From Gnetum montanum (taxonomy: Eukaryota; Streptophyta; Gnetopsida; Gnetales; Gnetaceae), in contig MNCI01036144.1 in assembly GCA_015680685.1 (NCBI GenBank), positions 250,784 through 314,783 on the forward strand: a DNA stretch of 64,000 bases, in the 5' to 3' direction. The position numbers and the translations under genes are program-made. Below the pieces are notes generated by a model, which saw only the letters and a program-made list of their open reading frames with translations, had not been told where the DNA came from and did no database searches. Shown piece after piece: positions 11,643 to 22,960 of this stretch (within the stretch, counting starts at the first letter, position 1; each line of letters opens with the position of its first letter).

Positions 11643-12540
11643 GATATGAAAAGGCCTAAACCATTCAGCTGCTTGTAGAATTGGAGCTCCTATAAGTTTC
11701 TATTTCAACTATTGGAATGTTTTTTCACATTTCCCGGTCTAGACAAAGGGAGCATCTTTCTTTGTTAGCTCCACCAATATTTTTTCCATCTTAGAGATAT
11801 TCTCTATGAATTATCAGTCATAGCCAATATGTCAAAGAAGTGACTAAATATCTTTAACTATTTTTGGCTAGCTAGTTATTCCCTGGATGACCCTTTTTTT
11901 CTTAGGGTCTACCTCAATTCTTGCTTTTGATATTCTATGCCCTAATACAATGGCCTCCTAGACCATTAAGTAACCTTTTTGCCAATTGAGCCACAAGTTG
12001 GATTCAACACATCATTTTAGCACTTGCTCAAGGTGGTCTAGGGCTTGCTGAAATGTAGCTCCATAAGTGGAGAAGTCACCCATGAAGACCCCCATACCAC
12101 TACAAATTTACTATTGAAAAATGCTTAGAACTAGGTGTTGAAATGTGGCAAGGGCATTGCATAGACCAAATGGCATCTTACAATATGCAAAAGTCTCCTA
12201 GGAACTCATGAATGTTATCTTTGCTTAGTCTTCTAGTGTGAATTGAATTTGGTTATAGCCACTATAACATTCTAGAAAGCTATATAGTAATGCCCAGATA
12301 TTGTGTTGAGCACTTGGTCAACAAATGGCAACGAAAAATGATCTTTGAATGTTGCCATATTTAGTAGCCAAAAGTTGATGCAGACCCACCACTTGCCACC
12401 TTTCTTTGGCACAATTACAAGTGGACTAATCCACTTACTATCCCCAATGGGATAGATGAACCCTATCTTGAGAAGTTGTTTGAGTTCCTCCTTAACGATC
12501 TACTTCAGCTTGAGATTCAATTATCTCTATGCCTATCTTT
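11643..12540 (-). pseudogene. Reverse transcriptase of element A, decayed
   Basis: Minus-strand translation gives the Ty3/gypsy blocks KEELKQLL, GFIYPIGDSKWISPLVIVPK, ATFKDHFSLPFVDQ and CHLVYAMPLPHFNT (degraded FGL-NAP-TFQ), in order from about 12,510 to 12,110. Many stops and shifts lie between them. The YxDD catalytic box is not readable in one clean frame. Confidence 0.8.
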
Positions 12541-13047
12541 TTGGCTTCATGGCTCGGTTGATGTAGATGTGATGCTGACATATCCAAGGATCAATCCCTG
12601 TTCAAGATATGACCAAGCAAAAGCTACTGACCATTTTTCAACTACCTTCAATAGCATATTTTTTTTCTCTAGAGCAAGATTGGCATTGATTATAACTGTA
12701 TTCTCATTTTTCAAAAACACATATTCCATTTCGACTAGTAGCATTTTTAGTTTGAGGGACTCTTATTTAAAATTTTCAGGGATTTCCAACTCTCCTCAAT
12801 GGGTATCATCAATCATATCATCAAAGAGTTGGTGATGAACTTGCGCGAGTTCATTCATGCTCATGGCATATGCACATGTTAGGCTCTTAGTCAGTTCCAT
12901 GCAAAGTGTGCTATTTTTAGAATTAGCAGTCAACCACTAGGTGCCCTCCTATTTTATGGCTGCTGCATACAGACACCTTTGGATTTCTACTTTTGACACA
13001 CACTACTTGCATGTAGAGATAGATGCTTGCTTTATGGTCCAAAGTTT

Positions 13048-13701
13048 CTACACACAATTGCACCCTGTATCACTGTACATGATGCATGGAACTCTCTTCT
13101 TCTCAATCTTTCTAAATGTATTTCCTTTAGATATTTCTAGGGAAACATCTCTGATGCCCATTCTTGCATCAATGGTGCTTAGCCATGCCCTTCCCATGAT
13201 GATTGGAAAATCCCCTTTGCAATTCTCCACTTTGATTACTAGGAAATTGGTAGGATAAGACCACCCACAGATAGTGGTCACAATGTCTTCTACCAGTCCC
13301 AATGGAATAGTGATGGACTGGTCTACCAATTCTAATCTTATGTTGCTTTTCTTAAGAGGAGGTAGGTTCCATGTGATGTACATCTCATGGAAAATTAAAG
13401 TGACACTAGAACCTAAATTAAGAAGAGCCTTGCATGGTTCATTCCTAGGAATTTGTAAATAAATCAGAGGACTTCTACGATCAACTAATTTCCTAGGAAG
13501 GTTTCTAGCATAAATCCAATTGAATACAATATGAGTGAGCATTATGGTATGGATCCTAGGCATGTTTTGGTTTAAAGGAAACTTGAAGATGTGTGATACA
13601 AAGGAAGATGTATGGGTAGGGTTGTCAAATATGGGTGTATGTAAGGGCTTAGGTGGACTACGAGGTTGAAAGAAATGTCTTTTCTTTAATTGAGTGTTCA
13701 A
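13048..13701 (-). pseudogene. Aspartic protease region of element A
   Basis: A 217-residue run open on the minus strand. CKALLNLGSSVTLIFHEMY corresponds to the active-site strand, where the family has D-S/T-G; here it is N-L-G, so the catalytic Asp is lost. Downstream, ITIPLGLVEDIVTTICGWSY and GRAWLSTIDARMGI match E and B. Upstream, NTQLKKRHFFQPRSPPKP is the basic linker from gag. In B the same spot keeps D-S-G. Confidence 0.82.
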
Positions 13702-13749
13702 CCCATCTAATTGCTATAATGGTTGTAAGTTAATAGCCCTCGTAGCATT

Positions 13750-15536
13750 GCCTTATTGCAATTGAGCTAGTAGTTCACCTTGCATAGGTGAAGCAAGTGG
13801 TAGCTATGCAGGTGGAGGAGGAGCTTGTGCAAGGATAGGAGAAGGATAAGGGTAAGAGGTGGCATCCCTTTTTTTATGTGGAGAATGAATTCAGTAATAA
13901 TCAAAAGGGCGGTAGTGAGGCTAGAAAGTAGAGATGTGACTAGAAGAGTCATGTGGAGTCATGGGTTTTTGAACGTAATAACCACATGGATTAGGCTATT
14001 GATAAGGGTATTGCTACCTTGGTGGTGCTAGTGCCCATGATTGTGGTTGCTACCACTATTCATACTGCTCATATAGTTCCAGTGGAGCTCCACTTAGATA
14101 ATATTGCTATTGTTGGTGGAACTAACTGAAATTACCTTGAGGATAAGGTAATATTTTGGATGTTTGCCTCTGTGTAAGCCATGAATTTAAGGCATACATC
14201 CCAGACTCTTGTAAGTGTGACACCATAGGGCAACATCCCTTAGGATGTTCATACTAATAGATGTCACACCCATGATCATCATTTGATTCACTTTCTGCAA
14301 CCTCTTCTACTGCAACAATCTTATCCTTACCTTTGTAATATGCATGTTCAACTTCCTTGTGGCTCCTGCGCTCATGATCACTACCTTGTTCTTTGGATTA
14401 TTCAACAATTTTTAGGATAGCTTGAAATTTTCTTCTTTGATGAGTGTCTTAGGGAACAACTTAAGTTTCTACCACTCATTCTTTATGTTTTGCAAGGCAC
14501 ATGCATCTTGGAAAGCTTGCAGATGATTCTGCGGATCAGAGTTATATCATCCTTCAAATCAAGAAATATTATTCATGTCTAACCTTTTGATTTGACTATT
14601 CTTCACATGCCTTATTGGAATTCATACTACCTCTACAATATTAAGCATACTTTGGGTAGCAAGTAGAGGCTCATCGAGGCCTTGATCATGGTGCCTACGA
14701 TGCTCTTGACTACCCCTTCATTCATGGCTATGTGTCTCTCTTGAATGTCTGTGCCCTTGATCTTACCTTTTCCAATGGTCCCCTCAATTGTTTTGATAAT
14801 TTTGGTTCTATCGATTATTTTGGTCACCTCCATCATGGTCTCACCTTCTACAGTCACAATCAAAGCCAAAAGAAGAAGATGATTATGATGAAGGGGAAGA
14901 GGAAGGACCATCATGATGCCTACTATCACCTCTTTGATGATCACGACCACAATCATGATCTTGCTTTTTGTCTGCATCCCTACTTTAACTTGTCCCTCTA
15001 GATCCTTCTTTTTCATTGGATCCCTTGTTACTAAAACCAGGATTGCAAATTATGGATTGCAAGTTCTAGTTTTGACCTCCTTCATCGAAGTCAAAGAGAG
15101 GAATATCACTAAATGGAAAACCCCTAGAGAAAGCTTCTCCACTAGCTTGTTGGTATAACAAGAATGAAGAATCATCAAATCTTGTCCCCTTTGAAGATTC
15201 ATAGCACTATTCTAGCTATTAATCTTGTAGATGTTGTCCTTCAGTGGGATGATAATCCCTCGCATCAGTGTCTTGCATAACATACTCAGCATGATGTTCC
15301 AGAAGACCGTATCAAATAAGCATTTGATGGAGCATTGTAGGAATAGATCGATTGGATGGCAACACAATGTTGCCTTCCATGTCAGGCCACCACAGCTATT
15401 CATCCTAGTCTAGGATGAAGGTGAAGTTTGGTACATACTCATCAAGATGAGCATATACTATTCAATATGGTTGAGGCATTGGCTGATAAACTTTATTAGA
15501 ATTTGATGGAGAATCACACCTATGAGAAGAAGACAT
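13750..15536 (-). pseudogene. gag of element A, decayed
   Basis: Structural protein of the particle. The ATG at 15,536-15,534 gives MSSSHRCDSPS, matching the start of gag in B (34,699). Next comes YVPNFTFILD, a low-complexity charged and serine-rich part (15,016-14,700), then FEG-type capsid motifs with HLQAFQDACALQNI near 14,540. The zinc knuckle near 14,283-14,240 reads CDIY, a stop, YEHPKGCC, which is C-x2-C-x3-H-x4-C with one Cys lost. Frames are broken throughout. Confidence 0.78.
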
Positions 15537-15683
15537 TTTCAATTAGATGAGAAGAAATGCAATGTGCTTCTAAATATTGTTGTAGTGATCTTTAAGATGT
15601 GATGTGACTCTAAGGTTCATTCCAATGGTTTAAATAATTTCACTATGTTCTAGATAGCACATGAAACAACAAAAAGGTCCTTA

Positions 15684-15705
15684 GTAATGGCAACAATAGT
15701 GCCAA
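15684..15705 (-). promoter_or_regulatory. Primer-binding site of element A
   Basis: The minus strand reads TTGGCACTATTGTTGCC just inside the 5' LTR. With CpG decay undone by eye it fits the tRNA-Asp site TGGCGCCGTTGCC used by Athila-type elements. B has the closer version at 34,556. Confidence 0.65.
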
Positions 15706-16554
15706 TGATGAGTGATAAGGTACCCCTATGCCCAACCATATGAATTACTAAGGTGTTACGTGCAACCTAGTTAAATTCCGTGGACCTATAGTTATCTAGT
15801 ATACTAGTTTCTCTAGGAAGTGAAATGAATGTTAAGAACATTCATTATCTTCCCAACTACACTTGTTAGACTCAAAGGTATGGTTTTAAGTGTAATTCAG
15901 ATATGTGATTTTTTATCATATTATGTTTTATAGATGTGATCACCTATAACAAGAATGAAAAGTGAAGTAATTTAAAATCTAATTCATTGCTGCCTATCTA
16001 CCCTAAGACAAGTAACCATCCTACTTTCCTGAACACATCCTAAACACATATAGTGCTACTGGGCTATCAAACATTAAGCGTTGCTAGGTTAGCAAGTACT
16101 ACATGTATGCTTGAAGTGGTCATGCTTGCGTTCATTAACTACTAGAAATAAATTACTTAATTAAAATGCAGTAAAGTAAAGTGCATTAAAAAAACATTAA
16201 TCTAGTCTTAGTGCTACAACGATTATCAAAAGAGTTCATTTTATTCTTGTCACACTGCTATGCTTAGGTACATCAGTGCTCAAACAAAGAACTGTACACA
16301 CTTAGACTCCTTCTGCGAGCACTTAGAAAATATTCTAAGAAAAATAAACTACAAGTGCTTCGCTACTTTGGTTGAAAACTAACATCAAAAACTAACTCAA
16401 AACTGGAGCCTAAGCACTTTATTTATAGGCCAGTGTATGTACCCTAACTTTGAATACTTGACGTCACAGCAAGACCTTAACGTCATGTACTCGACGTCAT
16501 AGCTCCGATGTCTTGTACCCAACATTGAAGTAGAGGAAAAATAGTGGTTGATCA
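15706..16554 (-). repeat. 5' LTR of element A
   Basis: About 849 bp, starting tgatgagtgataaggtaccc and ending tggttgatca on the plus strand. Read on the minus strand it has a TATA-like cctataaataaag (near 16,427) with several tgacgtc words about 35-80 bp upstream. Confidence 0.88.
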
Positions 16555-16559
16555 ATGTG
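16555..16559. repeat. Target-site duplication of element A, right copy (ATGTG)
   Basis: Identical to 7114-7118. Joining the flanks restores an uninterrupted host sequence. Confidence 0.9.
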
Positions 16560-16950
16560 TAAAGAAAATAACAAAGAAAATGTAGAAAGAGAAAGAAAAG
16601 AATGCTTTATTGATATGGAATAGTGTATCTAAATCATGCTTTGAGAGTGTTCCTTGGAGTTTTCTTCCTTTGGCACCTATCCCTTTGAGACAATCTAGCA
16701 CTGCCACCATGGTTAGGCCTATCACTGGCCAAAATGGATGGCCAATCCTCTTCCTATTCCACTTCACCCAAAACCTATGACTCACCTTTATTGGATCCAC
16801 CACTTCATGCTTGCATAACCTCTAAGCCCAAGCATAAATGCCTTAGGTTAAATCCTTAAAGGTTACGTCAAGAGACATGTTCATTATTATAATATGCCCT
16901 TTTAGGTCTTAATTACAACCACCCTTTCAAGTCTTGCTACAATAACAATA
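16560..16950. other. Probable continuation of element X LTR
   Basis: Follows the right target duplication of A, so it should continue the X LTR from 7118. No gene is evident; the open frame at 16,803-16,552 on the minus strand has no recognisable motif. The boundary with the Tat-like relic to the right is not visible. Confidence 0.4.
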
Positions 16951-16959
16951 ACACTTTTT

Positions 16960-17520
16960 ATGAAGAGGCAACATCTTTGCTATGCAACAACATCATTTGG
17001 GAATGGGGAGGTGACACATGAGTTTCTAGATAAGCATGTCAACACCATTGGCCAAGTGCCTAAGGGTTATGAGGCAATCATGCACTTTAACAGAGCTTCA
17101 ACTATCCACAGGGCCAGTGCCACTACCATCATAACATTCCCATCTAGTGAAATCCAACCCTTCACCTATCTTTATGAATTTCCATGCACCAATAACATAG
17201 TAGAGTATGATGGTTTGATCAGAGGGATGATGATAGCTCGTGACCTCAGAATTAAATGCTTAATGATAAAGGATGATTCATAACTTGTGATCAACCAAGT
17301 AACCAAGGTTTATGCATGTAAAGTTAAACATCTACAATCTTACTGTGACCTAGGAAGGCAATTATTACAACAATTTATAGATGTTGATATCCAACATATA
17401 CCCCAAAACGAAAATGCTATAGCCAATGCCATTACAATGCTAGCCCTCACTGTACTGCCAAATATGTTTAGTAAGTTTCCCATCTCTATAGTGAACTATG
17501 CTATTCCCATTAGGTAGAGC
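16960..17520 (+). pseudogene. Tat-type RNase H (second RNase H), decayed
   Basis: The run FPCTNNIVEYDGLIRGMMIA followed by DDS, one stop, LVINQV and then LLQQFIDVDIQHIPQNENAI is the RNase H typical of the Tat group of Ty3/gypsy elements, which carry an extra plant-type RNase H before integrase. NNIVEYDGL keeps the usual Glu; the later Asp is present at DDS. Only the stop at 17,281 interrupts the domain. No reverse transcriptase is found upstream, so the element is 5' truncated. Confidence 0.78.
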
Positions 17521-18545
17521 ATTGAGGATACCTTCATGGTTGTACTCCATATTGTTCTTGCAAGGGAGTCGTATGACAATATTAGGTTTTACCTTATGCA
17601 TGGTGAGCCTTCACAAGGCCTGACTGTTACTCAAAAAAACATCGTATGTAAACTATCAAAATAGTATGTCATTATAGGCAATAACACATTATTTCAATGG
17701 TCCTATGATGGCATATTGTTAGTATGCTTAGGCAAAGTTAAAGCCCGAACAGTCCTAGAGCAAGTTCACGAATGCGTTTTTGGAGGACATATAGGACCTA
17801 CAACTATGGCTACTAAGATTAGGCGATTAGGTTATTATTGGCCCTATATGGAAAATGACTGCTAGAAGAAGGTCAAAACCTGTTACACCTACCAATGGAA
17901 TAGCAATCTCATACACGTACTAGCAATTGAGTTACACACTACTCAGATCAATTGGCTATTTCAACGATGGGGGTTGGATATCATTGGACCTATAATTCCT
18001 AATTCTTCTATAGAACATAGCTTCATCATCACCACAACTAAATACTTTACTAAGTGGTTGAGGCTATTCCCTTAATGAAGACCACATCTGAACAAGTCTG
18101 TAGATTCATTTTGGACAAAATAGTAGCTCGTTTCGACATACCTATGACCATAGTCATAGATAACATATCATAATTTAGTAACCAAGAAACAAAAAACTTT
18201 TATCATGACCTAGGCATTAAACATTCCTTCTCATCACCATACTACCCTTAGGCCAATGAACAAGCTAAGGCAAGTAATAAGGCTATCATAAACCTACTCA
18301 AGGAAATGCTAAATAATAGTAGACATAGGTGGAATTAGTAACTTGTCCATGCATTTTGGGCCTATCAAATGACATACCATACCACAATAGGTCTACCCCA
18401 TATAGCCTTGTACATTATTCTAAAGCTGTTCTACCTCTTGAATTACAAGTACCATCACTTCAAGTCACCTTATTTGACTTCATCAATGACAAACAAAACA
18501 AGGAGCTATGTACCATGGACCTAGACTTGGTGGAAGACTAGTGAG
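17521..18545 (+). pseudogene. Integrase of the Tat-like relic, decayed
   Basis: Continues directly from the RNase H. GKVKARTVLEQVHECVFGGH and GYYWPYMENDC are the zinc-binding part, WGLDIIGPIIPNSS and IITTTKYFTKWLRLFP the start of the catalytic core, and 18,380-18,535 (PYSLVHYSKAVLPLELQVPS) the C-terminal family motif. Multiple stops and frameshifts lie between 18,070 and 18,330. Confidence 0.78.
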
Positions 18546-20613
18546 TGCGAATGCTATCTCACATCGAAGGCTACTAGGAGAGGTAGAAACAATAACATTG
18601 TCATAACCTAAGCAAGCTCAAGATCAAGGAAGGAGACCTAGTTATCAAGGTCATTTGTGAGCATGTAGATATATTCTCAAACCAACTAGGAAGGACCTTT
18701 CCTAATCACCAAGACCTATAACAATGGGACCTATTGGATAGTAGACATGGATGGGAATGAGTTGGCCAATCCAGTCAATCATTCCTTTCTAAAGCCTTAC
18801 TACATGTAACCTATAGATGACATCAATGACCTTCATAGCCAACAATAAGTGAGCCTACATGACATATTTTGCACGACAAAGGAACATCTTTCCATGGCCT
18901 GCTAAGACCTTAAACTAGCAACATGGCCCACCACGGACTTAAACTGGTAACATTAGTGACCCTGGTAGCTTGGTTTTTTTCTATGTGGTCATATACATTG
19001 TAATGTGGAAACTTGTCTTTTTTTGCCTAGTTATTCTTGTCCTCTTGGAGTTGTGCTTTCAAGATGAAGCTTGGAGTCATCATGAAGGTGCAACTCACTA
19101 TGGTAGCAAGTCACCACATGACCTTGAGGTGCAAGATTTGGTGAGTTTGTCCTACTATGCCAAGAGTACTTGCTTCATATCATTTCTATTACCATTCCAT
19201 TAGGTCCAACCTCGTAGCCTATTTATAATCTTCCTTACCTTGGATGACAATGTTAACTAATGGTTAACACTCATGCACTATGTTCATATGACATCTATTC
19301 ATCATGCTCCACCATCAAGTCCACTTAAATGTAATACATCTCATTCAGTGGGAAACCATCTATGCCATCAAGTGTAACACATCTTACTCAATGGAAAAAC
19401 CAAATCAAAACTAGCATTGGCAAAGAAACCCAATGAAGGTTTCATCCAAAAAAACAAAAGGGGAAGCAAATTGCCAAGAAGCTGAATGGCCAATGAAGCC
19501 CAAAGGATAGGTCAATGGCTCTAAACGTGTAAAGGGAGGAGCCTAGTAGCCAAAGAAACCTTGGACCAAGGTGTTGGTTCCTTAAACACATTTTTCGAGT
19601 GAAGCATGCTTCAAAACACAAAGTGTGAAGCCCGAATAAATTGACCAACATATCTGTGCCACACTGTAGTCATGATGTTAACATTTGAAGATCATTGTTA
19701 GTCCTTGTGATTAGCTTCTCATAATTGGATATCATCTCATCACCTATTACCCCATCATCACAAGCACTCTTGCGCATGGTTCAACACTGCTAAATCAAGT
19801 GCGAAGAGGGAACATTGGTGATGGATCCACAATGGTGTTTTGTATTCTTTGTTGATGTCTCTTGGGTTAATCCTCTAAACATCAACAAAGAGGGACCAAT
19901 GAAACACCACCCAAAAAAATTCATGTTGCAACCTTCATTTTGCAACTTGGGGTAAGATTTCATTGTAAATGTGAGATATGTAGTCCATGAGCTACAATCT
20001 TGCATACTTTAGTTTTTTGGTATCAAAAGAAAATGCTTCAAAAGTTGTTATTGCCTTGCTTCCCAAGTAGAAAAGGGTACCCATGTCTATATTTGGGCAT
20101 GGGAAGGTTAAAATGTCTTTGAAATGGCTAAAATTGGTAGTTCAATGGATTTTTGTAGGGGTATAGTCCCAACTACGCTGGAGCCATCAATTCTAATTGG
20201 TGCTATGGTAGACATGGTGCTACAGTAGAGAGGAAGCTCTATTCCACTCCAGAATATGATAGTGGGCAATGTAGTCATCACCAAGACCCAGCAAAGGTGC
20301 AACGTTGGAATTTTTGGAATTTTCATTTTCCCAATAGTGGCTAGCATAGTCATCCCAAGTCTTCAATGGTCAATGTAGACAACATTTTCCACCAAGCATA
20401 ACATTTCTCAATAGGCTTCATCATTTTTGTAGTTTCCAACTCTCTCCACATTTTCACCAATTTCTGGCATTCCCAACAACCTTAGCATAGTTCACCAAAG
20501 CTAGCATAGTAAGGATGATGTTAGCATAATCACAAAAGTTCATTTACTATTTATAGTAAACGGATGGATTTTGTGGCTGTAATATGCACCATACTTACTA
20601 TAAATGATGACTA
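18546..20613. other. Noncoding 3' part of the Tat-like relic
   Basis: No protein motifs recognised. Contains a diverged direct repeat at about 19,310-19,403 (ccatcaagtgtaayacatct) and an inverted repeat at 19,847-19,890. Confidence 0.4.
19847..19890. repeat. Inverted repeat, 12-bp perfect arms
   Basis: ctttgttgatgt (19,847-19,858) pairs with acatcaacaaag (19,879-19,890) around a 20-base loop. Imperfect pairing may continue outward through ggtgtttt and gaaacacc. It could be the core of a small foldback element. Confidence 0.5.
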
Positions 20614-21331
20614 TGTTGGAATTTGATGACTGTTGCACCTGCAAATTGACACCAATTTGTCAACAATCATGGTAGTGGTGTATAGATCCAAAAATAGCCA
20701 AATCTACCCTATAAAAATCCAATGTAGACACTTTAGTCCATTCCAAACTGACATACAAGTAATAACACTTTTCACATTTTTACAACCATAACACCATTGC
20801 AACCTTGCCTCCAATTTGGCTGCAAAATTGGTACTATGCTAGGCACAAAGACTCCTATGTACTACTATTACACCTACAAGTGGAATACCACTTGTAATCC
20901 TCATTACCTATTCTGGTGGAAACCAAAGAGAAGTTGTTGGGAACTAGAGCTAGGAAGAATCTAGATTGTGAAGTTGTTGTAGAACATAGCCTACCTTCTC
21001 CAATGCCCTTCTCGTTGTTGCAAGTGACTTCTTGTGCTTCTGGTATAAAATCTGTACTTCGTAAACCTTATTCTTTATTTTCTTATTTGAATAAAGTGAC
21101 TATTTATGTTGTGCACATTTTAGTTTATGTTTTCATTTTTGTTTCCATTTCCAAAACCATTTTCATTTCTATTTACCATTTCCACTTACACTTCTGTAAC
21201 TCCCTGGGTGATTGGCAAGACCATCTAGGGTGCCTTAAATCTCCATTTCAGAGGCCCTTGGGATTTAGGGTTAAAACTGTTCTGGCATTTGGATTTTTTG
21301 GTTTATGTTCTAGCAACCAAAATTTCCAACA
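20614..21331 (+). repeat. LTR-like segment (TGTTGGAATTT...AAATTTCCAACA)
   Basis: The ends are inverted copies of each other and start TG and end CA, as LTR ends do. An aataaagtgac poly(A)-type word lies at about 21,089, in keeping with plus orientation. No flanking 5-bp duplication, purine tract or partner LTR was found, so it may be coincidental or a damaged 3' LTR of the Tat-like relic. Confidence 0.4.
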
Positions 21332-21622
21332 CCAACAATAAGGATATATTCTTCCTATTATGCACTATGGATGGCATCATGTAGTTAGCTTCAACTTTAT
21401 TCCACCCCTCAAACTAGATATCTTAAGGGTACATTATTTTCAAAATCTTTGTGGTGATTTGCTCTAGCTTGGAGAAGGCTTCTAAGAAAAACTATAAAAC
21501 CAACTTCTTATTCTTGGTTTTCATTGTTATAGTGGAAACCATTAAACTAGAATTATTAAAGACATTAACAAAGGTTGAAAGAAGGAAGCCATAGAATAAG
21601 TGGAGTGAGGACACCATGTAGT
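21332..21622. other. No gene seen
   Basis: Nothing recognised between the LTR-like segment and the left edge of element H. Confidence 0.4.
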
Positions 21623-21859
21623 TGTTGGTGATCATTTGGGACTACCAACGTTGGGGCCTTCGGTCTCATGACCAGGGTCACTGGATGTGAAGGTGTTCTT
21701 CAAACAAGGTTTAGGTGCTTGCTGGTCTTTGGAAATACCAAGGCCCAAATACCTCCAAATAGACTCAATGGTTATGAAATGAACTAAACATGAGTATGTG
21801 TTTGCTGTTGTGAATGTTGAAATGGTTGGGTTGTGTATGAAACTATAATTGGTTATCAT

Positions 21860-22960
21860 AAAAGAAATTCAACTAACTTTGTCAAATACTATAAGTTGTT
21901 GAAGGTTCCTATTTTGTCAAGTCACTTGGTCTATATAGTCCCTATAGTACATTACTTGTAACAAATAAAATTTCAGAAAAACATTTGAGCACAATTCTGT
22001 CAATCTACTCCTAATTTTTCCCAGAGAGAAAATTCCACAAGAAAACTAGAAATAAAGCAAGATTCAATGGGTTTTAGAAAGAGAAAAGAAAAGAAAGCAA
22101 GTTTGTGTGGAATCTCAAACATTTAAGCAAGATAAATTAAAATGAGGAAACACTTTGCAATAAAGCTATTCCAATTCAATCTATTACAAATCATCCAAAC
22201 CTTCTTAGCTCAACAAGCAATTTCATAAAAGACACTCTATTTAACTAGCAAAACGCTTTGTAAATGACAAAGTATAAGCTTCTATTTAGCTAGTTAAATT
22301 TGATCAAGAATTGCAAACAATAGAACTTCCGAAAAAATTTGACAATTTCAAGATTGCAATATTAAGGCAATAAACTTTAAAAGTAAAGAAGCTATTTCAA
22401 TCATCTCAAAGTGTCAAAGATTTTCTAGATTCTCTAAACTCAAACAGGAAATTTTTATAAGACATTACTATTAAATTGCCCAAGATGCTTTTCTACAACA
22501 CAAGCTTTTATATAGAAAACCTTAATAGAAGTCTAATATTGCACAAAAATAGAGCTATAAAGGCAACCTAGAAAAATCCCAAAATTAAAGGCCAAGCACA
22601 ATATTATCTAAACCATTAGCTAAGTAACTAAAACAAAATAGGAAGAAATGAACTCACTGGATTAAAACAAAGTAATTGAATTAATGCCTTTGCCATGCTT
22701 TATAATAAATCTCCAACAATTCTTCAAAGTTGATTCTTCCAAATCCCCTCAATTCTAGCCTTCAAGCCATTTTTATAGTGGTTTTGGGTAGTTACAATCA
22801 TCATTAGAGTTTAGATAAGTTACAAATATCTACGGAATTTAGTTGTAACCACCATGAGAGGTTGTAACCTCTATAGGAAGCTATTAGAGATATAGTCAAA
22901 ACAGGCAAATATCCCATTGGATAATAACACTTTAAAAAACAAAACAAAACAATATCTATA
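21860..22960. other. A/T-rich, no gene seen
   Basis: Within the presumed long LTR of element H. No coding or repeat signal that I can support. Confidence 0.4.

Larger units (their letters stand above)
7119..16554 (-). mobile_element. Element A: complete Athila-like Ty3/gypsy retrotransposon
   Basis: A 9.4-kb element on the minus strand with both LTRs, a 5-bp target-site duplication, primer site, gag, protease, reverse transcriptase, RNase H, integrase, a long 3' noncoding part and a purine tract, in standard Ty3/gypsy order. All frames are broken, so it cannot move by itself. The tRNA-Asp-type primer site and the gag zinc-knuckle spacing point to the Athila side of the family; no chromodomain was seen. 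It sits inside the LTR of element X. Relatives in the window are B, D, E and G. Confidence 0.9.

Noticed and set aside
20916-21341. 141-codon open frame
   Set aside because: It lies in the LTR-like segment, is T-rich and hydrophobic without motifs, and contains a poly(A)-type signal; likely chance.
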